Shown here: one piece after another, positions 54,374 to 61,818 of the stretch
How the letters are laid out: every line of letters begins with the position of its first letter
Numbering within the stretch: position 1 is the first letter of the stretch
Assembly: GCA_017302635.1 (NCBI GenBank)
Contig: JAFLCX010000002.1
Span: 1,255,979-1,319,978 of the forward strand
DNA: 64,000 nt
Direction: 5' to 3'
Source of the DNA: Hyphomicrobiales bacterium
Lineage (GTDB): Bacteria; Pseudomonadota; Alphaproteobacteria; Rhizobiales; Beijerinckiaceae
Translations under genes and position numbers: made by a program
Notes under the pieces: model-generated
Seen by the model: only the letters and a program-made list of their open reading frames with translations
What the model was told of the DNA's origin: nothing
The model's database searches: none

Positions 54374-56086
54374 TCAAAACAGGAAATAGCGTTGCGCGAG
54401 CGGCAGCTCTTTCGCGGGCTCGCAGACCAGCAACTCGCCATCGGCGCGCACATGGTAGGTTTCGGGGTCGATCTCGATCTTCGGCGTCGCGCCGTTATGA
54501 ATCATGTCCTTCTTGCCGATGCCGCCGCGCACGTTTTTCACCGCCACGAGTTCTTTGCGCAACCCAAGGCGCCCACCAAGCCCATTGGCGATGGTGGCCT
54601 GTGAAACAAAGGTCACGCTCGTCGTCTGCATCGCCTGCCCATAAGCGCCGAACATCGGCCGGTAATGCACCGGCTGCGGCGTGGGGATCGAGGCATTGGG
54701 ATCGCCCATCGGGGCCGCGATGATCATGCCGGATTTGATCACCATATCGGGCTTGGCTCCGAAAAAGGCCGGCGACCAGATCACGAGATCGGCGAGTTTC
54801 CCCGCTTCCACCGAGCCGATGACGTGGCTGACGCCATGCGCAATGGCGGGGTTGATCGTGTATTTCGCCACGTATCGCTTGGCGCGAAAGTTATCCGCAC
54901 CCGTGCCGATATCCTCGGGCAGGCTGCCGCGCTGCACCTTCATCTTGTGCGCCGTCTGCCATGTCCGGGTGATCACCTCGCCGATCCGGCCCATGGCCTG
55001 AGAGTCCGAACTCATCATCGAGAGCGCACCGAGATCGTGCAGGATATCCTCGGCCGCGATGGTCTCCTTGCGAATGCGGCTCTCGGCAAAAGCGAGGTCT
55101 TCGGCGATGGATGGATCGAGATGGTGGCAGACCATGAGCATATCGAGATGCTCGTCGATCGTGTTCACCGTGAAGGGCCGCGTCGGGTTGGTGGATGAGG
55201 GCAGCACATTCGGAAGGCCCGCAATTTTCATGATATCCGGCGCGTGGCCGCCCCCCGCCCCTTCCGTGTGGAAGGCGTGGATCGTGCGGCCCTTGAACGC
55301 CGCCACGGTGTCTTCCACGTAGCCGCTCTCGTTGAGCGTATCGGTGTGGATCATCACCTGAACGTCGTGGTCATCCGCCACCGAGAGGCAATTGTCGATC
55401 GCGGCGGGGGTGGTGCCCCAATCCTCGTGGAGCTTGAGGGCGCAGGCCCCCGCTTCCACCATCTCGACGAGCGCGCCGGGGAGCGAAGCGTTGCCCTTTC
55501 CGGCGAGGCCGATATTCATCGGTACGCCATCCACCGCGCGCAGCATCATCTCCATATGCCACGGCCCCGGCGTGCAAGTGGTGGCGAGCGTGCCATGCGC
55601 GGGACCCGTGCCGCCGCCGAGCATCGAGGTGAGGCCACTCATGAGAGCATCTTCGATCTGCTGCGGGCAGATGAAATGGATATGGCTGTCAAAACCGCCC
55701 GCTGTGACGATCTTCCCCTCGCCCGCGATCACCTCGGTGCCCGGCCCGACAATGATATCGACCCCGGGTTGGATATCCGGGTTGCCGGCTTTGCCGATCT
55801 TGAAAATCCGCCCGCCCTTGAGGCCGATATCGGCCTTCACGATTCCCCAGTGGTCGAGGATCAGCGCGTTGGTGATCACGGTATCGACGGCGCCCTGCGC
55901 GCGGGTAAGTTGGGACTGCCCCATGCCGTCGCGGATCACCTTGCCACCACCGAATTTCACCTCTTCTCCGTAGGTTGTGAAATCTTTCTCAACTTCGATG
56001 AAAAGCTCGGTATCGGCCAGGCGGACCTTGTCGCCAACCGTGGGGCCGAACATATCGGCATAGATGGAGCGGGGAAGTTTGGCCAT
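54374..56086 (-). CDS. ureC: Urease alpha (catalytic) subunit
   Basis: Hydrolyses urea to ammonia and carbon dioxide at a dinickel site. The 570-residue protein has all metal-site features: the HxH in [12 protein letters not shown], the carbamylated lysine in [10 protein letters not shown], a further histidine in the [12 protein letters not shown] region and the active-site flap cysteine in MVCHHL. The C-terminal end QRYFLF is the normal terminus. ureB lies one base upstream. Confidence 0.98.
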   Translation of the reverse strand: MAKLPRSIYADMFGPTVGDKVRLADTELFIEVEKDFTTYGEEVKFGGGKVIRDGMGQSQLTRAQGAVDTVITNALILDHWGIVKADIGLKGGRIFKIGKAGNPDIQPGVDIIVGPGTEVIAGEGKIVTAGGFDSHIHFICPQQIEDALMSGLTSMLGGGTGPAHGTLATTCTPGPWHMEMMLRAVDGVPMNIGLAGKGNASLPGALVEMVEAGACALKLHEDWGTTPAAIDNCLSVADDHDVQVMIHTDTLNESGYVEDTVAAFKGRTIHAFHTEGAGGGHAPDIMKIAGLPNVLPSSTNPTRPFTVNTIDEHLDMLMVCHHLDPSIAEDLAFAESRIRKETIAAEDILHDLGALSMMSSDSQAMGRIGEVITRTWQTAHKMKVQRGSLPEDIGTGADNFRAKRYVAKYTINPAIAHGVSHVIGSVEAGKLADLVIWSPAFFGAKPDMVIKSGMIIAAPMGDPNASIPTPQPVHYRPMFGAYGQAMQTTSVTFVSQATIANGLGGRLGLRKELVAVKNVRGGIGKKDMIHNGATPKIEIDPETYHVRADGELLVCEPAKELPLAQRYFLF

Positions 56087-56087
56087 G

Positions 56088-56393
56088 TTAAACCTTCCCC
56101 ATCACAAGACCGCGAAAGCCATAGACCTCGCGCTTGCCCGAAATTTCCACCAGCACCACCTCGCGTGTCTGGCCCGGCTCGAAGCGCACCGCCGTGCCGG
56201 CCGGGATATCGAGCCGGAAGCCACGCGCCTTGTCGCGCTCGAATTTCAGCGCCGCGTTGGTCTCGAAGAAATGGTAATGCGAACCCACCTGAATGGGTCG
56301 GCTGCCCGTATTCGCGACCGTGATGCGAAGCGTTTCGCGCCCCGCATTCATTTCGATGTCGCCGGGCCGGGTGATGATTTCACCGGGGATCAT
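56088..56393 (-). CDS. ureB: Urease beta subunit
   Basis: A 101-residue structural subunit beginning [18 protein letters not shown], with the [20 protein letters not shown] core and the [24 protein letters not shown] region of the family. It is separate from ureA, as in most Rhizobiales. Its start overlaps the stop of the small upstream membrane protein gene. Confidence 0.96.
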   Translation of the reverse strand: MIPGEIITRPGDIEMNAGRETLRITVANTGSRPIQVGSHYHFFETNAALKFERDKARGFRLDIPAGTAVRFEPGQTREVVLVEISGKREVYGFRGLVMGKV

Positions 56394-56623
56394 GATCGAT
56401 CCTCCGGACGGATCAGCTTCTCGATGGCGCGCGCCTCGGCTCGCCGTCCGGCGCGATAGGCCAGAAAGCCGACGATGATCGTCACAGCCGCAAAAAACAG
56501 ATGATCCGGCTCAAAGAGATGCACCCAGAACCCGGCCCAGTCGAAATGGCTGTGATCACCGGGATGCGCGAAGGCCGGGCTCGCGGCCAGAACCGCCAGA
56601 AGCGCATAAACTGCTCTATTCAT
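56390..56623 (-). CDS. Small one-helix protein resembling the HupE/UreJ N-terminus
   Basis: A 77-residue protein with a signal peptide ending PAFA, so the mature N-terminus would be [13 protein letters not shown] single transmembrane helix (about residues 40-60, [19 protein letters not shown]) and a basic tail follow. HPG plus a later H-x4-DH (HLFEPDH) recalls the metal-binding first helix of HupE/UreJ nickel permeases, which carry H-x5-DH; the rest of such a permease is absent. A role in nickel handling is an inference from this and from location. It overlaps ureB by ATGA. Confidence 0.68.
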   Translation of the reverse strand: MNRAVYALLAVLAASPAFAHPGDHSHFDWAGFWVHLFEPDHLFFAAVTIIVGFLAYRAGRRAEARAIEKLIRPEDRS

Positions 56624-56633
56624 GCCATAATCC

Positions 56634-57110
56634 TCACTTCACGATTTCTCGGCCGCGCGTGGCATGGCTTGCCACGATCTGCCATTGATCCTGATTGCGC
56701 GCATAGGTCACGGTCCAGTGGACCGCATAGACCTTGCCGTCGGGCTGCACCGGTGTCGGCGTGATCCCGGTGGCGACAGCAGCCCAGCCACCCGCATGCG
56801 ACCGGATTCGAACCTCCGTCGCCGGGCTGTTCTCGATCACGAAGTCTCCGGCGAGGGCCGAGACAATCCGGTTATCCTTGCCGTCGGCTTTCGAGGAGGT
56901 GTGCGTATGAGAGAAGCTGTCTGCATAAGCCTTGCGCAGAAAGCCCACATCTTTGGCAACGATCGCCGCCGCGAGCCTTTTCCGGAAATCCTCGATCTCC
57001 TCGATCACTGCCTGCTCACCTTGCGGCGTGAGCGTGATGGGCGGGTGCGCCGACGCCGGGCCTGATGCCATCAGCAGCAGAAAACACGCGAAGGCTGCCG
57101 GTTTCAGCAT
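56634..57110 (-). CDS. Secreted NTF2-like (SnoaL/DUF4440-type) protein
   Basis: A 158-residue protein with a signal peptide ending PASAHP near residue 22. The mature part fits the cone-shaped NTF2-like fold: an N-terminal helix EEIEDFRKRLAAAIVAKDVGFLRKAYADSF, then strands ending in AVHWTVTYARNQDQWQIVASHATR. Such domains bind small molecules or serve as scaffolds; some are enzymes. It lies between ureA (11 bases) and the small membrane protein (10 bases), inside the urease operon. Not a known urease component. Confidence 0.75.
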   Translation of the reverse strand: MLKPAAFACFLLLMASGPASAHPPITLTPQGEQAVIEEIEDFRKRLAAAIVAKDVGFLRKAYADSFSHTHTSSKADGKDNRIVSALAGDFVIENSPATEVRIRSHAGGWAAVATGITPTPVQPDGKVYAVHWTVTYARNQDQWQIVASHATRGREIVK

Positions 57111-57121
57111 GAGAAATTCCC

Positions 57122-57424
57122 TCAGCGAATGGGGTCGTGGACGGTCACGAGCTTGGTGCCGTCGGGAAAGGTCGCCTCCACCTGCACGTCATGGATCATC
57201 TCGGCGATGCCCGGCATCACCTGATCGCGCGTGAGGATTTTGGCTGCCGCATCCATCAATTCCGCGACCGGACGGCCATCGCGCGCACCTTCAACAACAA
57301 AATCGGCGATCAGCGCCACGGATTCGGGATGATTGAGCTTCACTCCGCGCTCCAGTCGCTTGCGCGCGACCATTGCGGCCATCGCGACGAGCAGCTTGTC
57401 CTTTTCACGCGGTGACAGATTCAT
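57122..57424 (-). CDS. ureA: Urease gamma subunit
   Basis: A 100-residue structural subunit starting [20 protein letters not shown] with [14 protein letters not shown] and the C-terminal [22 protein letters not shown], all family-typical. It is nine bases after ureD. Confidence 0.97.
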   Translation of the reverse strand: MNLSPREKDKLLVAMAAMVARKRLERGVKLNHPESVALIADFVVEGARDGRPVAELMDAAAKILTRDQVMPGIAEMIHDVQVEATFPDGTKLVTVHDPIR

Positions 57425-57433
57425 GCACTTCCC

Positions 57434-58306
57434 CTATTGAGCGGTCATGAGAACACGCGGCAAAGGCACCGTTTCTCCCGAAGCGGCGCGGATGGCCGCC
57501 AGAAACGCCCGCCGCAACGCCACGTCATTCTCAGAAAGCAGACGAGCAAAAACAAGGCCGCAAACTGCGCTCGCTGCTGCCATCACGCCGGAATGATCGG
57601 AAAGCGCCGCACGGATCGCGGCGAGCCGGTCTGCCGCATCTTTTCCCGCCAGCAGGACACTCGCCATGAAAGGGGCGTTGCCGAGCGCGGCGGGGCGCCG
57701 GGAACGCGCGAGAATATCGCCTTCGATCCGCGCCGCTTCCGCGAAAACGAGTTTTTCGCCGATGCGTACCTGCCAGCGATCCACGAACGCACCATGACGA
57801 TAACGTTCGCCCGAGGCGACGCGCCCGAATTGCAGGGTTTCACCGAACAAGACCTGCCCCTTGGGATGGAGAGCGATACTCACATCGCGCCTCAGGCGCG
57901 CGCTGTCGTGAAGGATGGTTTCATGCGGCAGCCAGACAAGCATGCCCCCGGCATCAGCCTTCAAATCGATCGAAATCCGGGTTTCATCGCCGCCGGAGCG
58001 ATAGATGCGCTCGCCCGCCGCACTCGAGAGAACAATCGCTGCCGCCTCTCGCGCCCTGGCCATGAGGGTCAGCCGGTCCCCGCCCGCAAGCCCGCCGGCG
58101 ACATTGACAAGCATCGCTTCGATCGCATCCGGTTCACGTCGCGGCATGCGGAAGCGAAAGGCGCCGGCCTCCTGCCGCTCGGCCACGCGCAACCGCCCGC
58201 CGGATGCTTCGACAATGAGGTTGAGGCGCGCATCCACGCGAACGGAAGGCGGAAGATCCGCTCCGGCACTCCCGGCCTGCCCTGCCCCGTCCGGCATCAT
58301 CCACAC
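57434..58306 (-). CDS. ureD: Urease accessory protein UreD
   Basis: A 290-residue beta-rich protein that forms the scaffold with UreF and UreG. It has the LNVAGGLAGGDRLTL-like region (here VNVAGGLAGGDRLTL) and HFQFGRVASGERY-type family segments. The GTG at 58306 is chosen because GGGAGG lies about eight bases before it; ATGs at 58333 and 58300 are alternatives. It starts the urease operon; the promoter region is shared with a divergent DUF2177 gene. Confidence 0.93.
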   Translation of the reverse strand: MWMMPDGAGQAGSAGADLPPSVRVDARLNLIVEASGGRLRVAERQEAGAFRFRMPRREPDAIEAMLVNVAGGLAGGDRLTLMARAREAAAIVLSSAAGERIYRSGGDETRISIDLKADAGGMLVWLPHETILHDSARLRRDVSIALHPKGQVLFGETLQFGRVASGERYRHGAFVDRWQVRIGEKLVFAEAARIEGDILARSRRPAALGNAPFMASVLLAGKDAADRLAAIRAALSDHSGVMAAASAVCGLVFARLLSENDVALRRAFLAAIRAASGETVPLPRVLMTAQ

Positions 58307-58456
58307 GTCACCCGCCTCCCTGCGCGACATCATGCACAAGGCAGGCCAGACTGACGAGGGCGGCCGAAGATTAAAATGGCAGAGGCGGCATCCTGCGCCG
58401 ACTTTGGTGCGTAGACAACACGTTCTGCATGCATCCAATCCGGAGATCAGCCCACC

Positions 58457-58864
58457 ATGAAACTCGCCCTGTCCCTCGCGGCGATTGCCGGAATCGTCTT
58501 CCTCGTGCTGGACATGCTCTGGCTGCTCTGGCTGGCGCGCGGCATCTACGCGAGCGAAATCGGCGCGATCCTGAAACCGCAGCCCAATCTCTGGGCCGCG
58601 ATGGCTTTTTACCTGCTCTATCTGGTCGGGGTGACCTTCTTTGTTCTGGTTCCAGCCGCTGAGAGCGGTTCGATCGTGCGGGCGATCCTGCTAGGTGGGC
58701 TTTTCGGTCTCGTGGCTTACGGCACATACGACCTGACGAACCTCGCGACATTGCAAGGTTTCACCGCGCGCATTGCCCTGATTGACATGACATGGGGCAC
58801 ATTCGTAACGGCGGCGGTCTCAGGCATCAGCGTTGCGGCCGTCCGGGTGCTGAAGCTCGTGTGA
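58457..58864 (+). CDS. DUF2177 family membrane protein
   Basis: A 135-residue protein with four transmembrane helices, matching the DUF2177 pattern: an aspartate in the first helix region (LVLDMLWLLWLARGIYASEIG) and the C-terminal LVAYGTYDLTNLATLQGF motif. The family's function is unknown. It is divergent from ureD and convergent with the large secreted protein gene, which ends four bases later. Confidence 0.85.
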   Translation: MKLALSLAAIAGIVFLVLDMLWLLWLARGIYASEIGAILKPQPNLWAAMAFYLLYLVGVTFFVLVPAAESGSIVRAILLGGLFGLVAYGTYDLTNLATLQGFTARIALIDMTWGTFVTAAVSGISVAAVRVLKLV

Positions 58865-58867
58865 CGA

Positions 58868-60607
58868 TCAGCCCGATGGCAGGCGCAAATGCAGTTGTCG
58901 GGCAATATCCCGGCTGGTGGCGCGAATGAGTGGCGCCATTTCCAGCACCTGCTGCCGGGTGCAGAACGGCTGGCCGGGCTCGAATTCCAGCCTGCGTCGG
59001 ACGATCAAGCGCGTTGCTTCGACTTCATATCGCACCACGTAAGACCCCATCGGGACGATCACAGTCATGTCCTTCGGCTGCTCGACCAGCATGCGACTGT
59101 CCGGCAGATGGAGGATGATCTGGTGCTCGATCATGGCGGCCCGGCACGGAACAATCTCGGCATCACGGCCATCAAAGGCCGGAAGGAGATCGAGAAATGG
59201 CGGCCTGAACAGGCGAGGACCGGGAATTGTCGGAACCCGCAGAACTGTATCCCCGCCCGCCAATGGTGAAAGCCGGAAAGAAAGGTGCTGCCCGATCGCA
59301 TCGCCACGCTGATCCGCTGGGCCGAGCCGCGCCTCGCCTTCCAATGACTGCTGCTGAAGGAGCCTGGCAATGCCGGAATCGCCAGGGCCGGCCTTCAGCC
59401 GATGCAGCAATTTCCGGAAATTGACCGTGGCCAGACCACTGGTTTCAGTGAGCGACTGCCCCTCGATCGCTCCGTCCGGGCCAATCCGGAGGTCCGCGCG
59501 CACAAAAACGCGGTTTTCCGCAGCACGCGTCGCCGGAAGTTTTTCGAGTTGACCGCCATTGGGGCCGAGCCGTAGCGCGTCCCGACCCGCGAGTTCGGGG
59601 TCTTGGCCGATTTCAGGCTCGGAGACAGCGCCCATATCGAACATCGCCCGCAAGGCCGGAACAGACACCAGAACCGTATCGAACAACCCGACCGGAACAT
59701 CAGGCAGCGCCAGAATGGCGCGCCGGTTCGTGAAGACAAGCTCGCTCGCAATGCCTTGAGAGCGCAGCATCGCCCTGAGCCTCATGGCACGATCGGTCGG
59801 CGCACCCTTGTCATGACGCAGATCAGCGACAAGCTTTTCGACAACCTGACGCGGAGGAGCGTCAGCCGATGCGGCCCTTGTCGGGCGTTCGGAGAGCCCC
59901 CGATCCGCACCGCTCAGGACGGAATTCTTCGCGCGGCCGAGTTCGAGATAATCCGCATGGCTCGAAAGAAAAAGTCGTGGAGCCGTGCTGAATTCGTGCA
60001 GGGGCGAACCGCCCTTCCGGCGTTGGACAACTTCGAAGAGCTTTCGCTCGCCGCGCAACTCGGCCAGTCCACCGCGCGGCACCATTCCCGCCTGTGCCAG
60101 CCGGATACCCGGAAGAAGCGACGTCACTTCAACCGTGATCGACGCATCGTCCGCATGTGCGGGAAACACAAAGGCTTGATCGAACCCGCCACCGGGGAGC
60201 GGCCTGATGCGCCGGACAAACCCGATTTCGACGCGATCACCTGGAGCATATCCGAGTTCGGCAGGCGACGGCATGCGGATGTCCGACGCGTTGGGATCGA
60301 GCACAATATGACTTGCGGGTGCCTCGCCGCCTGCCTTCCGATGGGAAACCGACATCGTGACCGCCGGCGAAAAGCCCTCCTGCCGGAAAGGCCATGCGAA
60401 GTGCCCATCAGCGCCAACGAGAACCTGGCCCGCGGCCCGGATTGTCCATTCGTGGCTGGAACCCAGATCGATCTCGACCCGGAAGGATTTCAGCTCAAGC
60501 GCGGGCGCCGCGCGCAGGGGCCACACGAACAGCACGCCCAGCACCGAGATGAGAAACACCGTCGGAGCCAATGATCGGCAGCGATCCGCAAGTCCAGGAG
60601 CACGCAT
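58868..60607 (-). CDS. Large secreted DUF3857/transglutaminase-like protein, probably inactive
   Basis: A 579-residue protein with an N-terminal signal or anchor (about 15-34). The layout resembles DUF3857-transglutaminase-DUF3858 proteins: a beta-rich N-terminal domain, a central part reading APTDRAMRLRAMLRSQGIAS that corresponds to the G-x-C-K-D-x-A nucleophile segment of active relatives, then LALPDVPVGLFDTVLVSV where FNHVIV-type histidine is expected, and a beta-rich C-terminal region. The catalytic cysteine and histidine both appear to be missing, so I infer a binding rather than enzymatic role. GGGGGAGG five bases before the ATG supports the start. Assignment to the family rests on shape and motif positions. 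Confidence 0.65.
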   Translation of the reverse strand: MRAPGLADRCRSLAPTVFLISVLGVLFVWPLRAAPALELKSFRVEIDLGSSHEWTIRAAGQVLVGADGHFAWPFRQEGFSPAVTMSVSHRKAGGEAPASHIVLDPNASDIRMPSPAELGYAPGDRVEIGFVRRIRPLPGGGFDQAFVFPAHADDASITVEVTSLLPGIRLAQAGMVPRGGLAELRGERKLFEVVQRRKGGSPLHEFSTAPRLFLSSHADYLELGRAKNSVLSGADRGLSERPTRAASADAPPRQVVEKLVADLRHDKGAPTDRAMRLRAMLRSQGIASELVFTNRRAILALPDVPVGLFDTVLVSVPALRAMFDMGAVSEPEIGQDPELAGRDALRLGPNGGQLEKLPATRAAENRVFVRADLRIGPDGAIEGQSLTETSGLATVNFRKLLHRLKAGPGDSGIARLLQQQSLEGEARLGPADQRGDAIGQHLSFRLSPLAGGDTVLRVPTIPGPRLFRPPFLDLLPAFDGRDAEIVPCRAAMIEHQIILHLPDSRMLVEQPKDMTVIVPMGSYVVRYEVEATRLIVRRRLEFEPGQPFCTRQQVLEMAPLIRATSRDIARQLHLRLPSG

Positions 60608-60750
60608 CGGAACCTCCCCCGAGATTGACCGGGAGAGGCATGATGCGCGCCTGACGTGACGAATTCCTGAGTTTTATCCCGCGATGCCAGGACTTTCTCA
60701 GTCTTGGTTGAGGCAAGGTTTCCGGCGGGGCGAGAATGCGTCGCTTCGTG

Positions 60751-61818
60751 TCAGGGTTTCACGAGAATCGTGCCGCGTTCGGCGAAGGAGAGCCCGACAT
60801 CTTCACCCACGGCGCGCACCGCGTGCGCTTCGGGTGCAATGACGAAGAGACGCCCGACAGGAGTTTCGAGATTGTACTCCGCCACGCCACCCATATAGGT
60901 CGCGGTGGCGACCCTCGCCGAGAGCGTGTTCTCGGTCCCCGCCGGATGCAGGCGCATCGCTTCCGGGCGGATGACGAGATCGGCCGAGCCGGAATCAAGC
61001 CCGCGCGCCGGCAGGTTGATGATCGCCTCGCCGAGCTTCACATCGGCACGCAGTCCTTTGACGTTGATGACCTCGGCCTTCACATGGTTCGCCTCGCCCA
61101 TGAAGGTGGCGACGAAGGTGTTCGCCGGCTCCTCATAAAGGTCGCGCGGAGCGCCCGCCTGCGCAATCTCAGCTGCGCGCATCACCACGATCTTGTCAGA
61201 GACGGCCAGCGCCTCGGACTGATCATGTGTAACGTAGACAACAGTCACTCCAAGCCGTTGCTGCAATTCGCGGATTTCCTCGCGCATCGAGCGACGCAAA
61301 CGGGCATCGAGGTTCGAGAGCGGCTCGTCGAAGAGCAACACATCCGGCTCGAGCACCAGAGCGCGCGCCACCGCGACGCGCTGTTGCTGCCCGCCCGACA
61401 TCTCGGATGGAAGCCGCCCGCCATAGCCCTTGAGGCCGACTGTGCTCAACGCTTCCTCGGCCTTGGCATAGGATTCCGGTTTCGACATACCGCCCGAAAT
61501 CAGTCCGAAGGCCACATTTTCCAGCACCGACATATGCGGAAACAAGGCGTAGGACTGGAACACCATCGAGACATTGCGCTCACCGGCGGAGAGATCCGTC
61601 ACGTCGCGCCCGCCGATGAAGAGCTTGCCCTCCGAAACCCGCTCCAGCCCCGCGATCATGCGCAGCAAGGTGGTCTTGCCGCAACCCGATGGCCCGAGCA
61701 GCGTGACAAGCGAGCCGGGCTCGATCACGAGATCGAGCGGCTTCACGGCGGTCACCTGACCATAGCGCTTGGCGACGCGCTCGAGGCGAACCTCGGCAGC
61801 CTGTTTCTTCGTGATCAT
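60751..61818 (-). CDS. ABC importer ATPase, ferric-iron/polyamine type
   Basis: A 355-residue nucleotide-binding subunit with Walker A GPSGCGKTTL, signature MSGGQQQRVAVARAL, Walker B VLLFDEPLSNLDARLR and the H-loop VYVTHDQSEALA. The C-terminal 110 residues form a TOBE domain. The protein family (FbpC/PotA type) serves iron, polyamine and similar importers. Its start overlaps the permease stop as ATGA, confirming one complex. No periplasmic binding protein gene is in the window; it would be expected upstream of the permease. Confidence 0.9.
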   Translation of the reverse strand: MITKKQAAEVRLERVAKRYGQVTAVKPLDLVIEPGSLVTLLGPSGCGKTTLLRMIAGLERVSEGKLFIGGRDVTDLSAGERNVSMVFQSYALFPHMSVLENVAFGLISGGMSKPESYAKAEEALSTVGLKGYGGRLPSEMSGGQQQRVAVARALVLEPDVLLFDEPLSNLDARLRRSMREEIRELQQRLGVTVVYVTHDQSEALAVSDKIVVMRAAEIAQAGAPRDLYEEPANTFVATFMGEANHVKAEVINVKGLRADVKLGEAIINLPARGLDSGSADLVIRPEAMRLHPAGTENTLSARVATATYMGGVAEYNLETPVGRLFVIAPEAHAVRAVGEDVGLSFAERGTILVKP

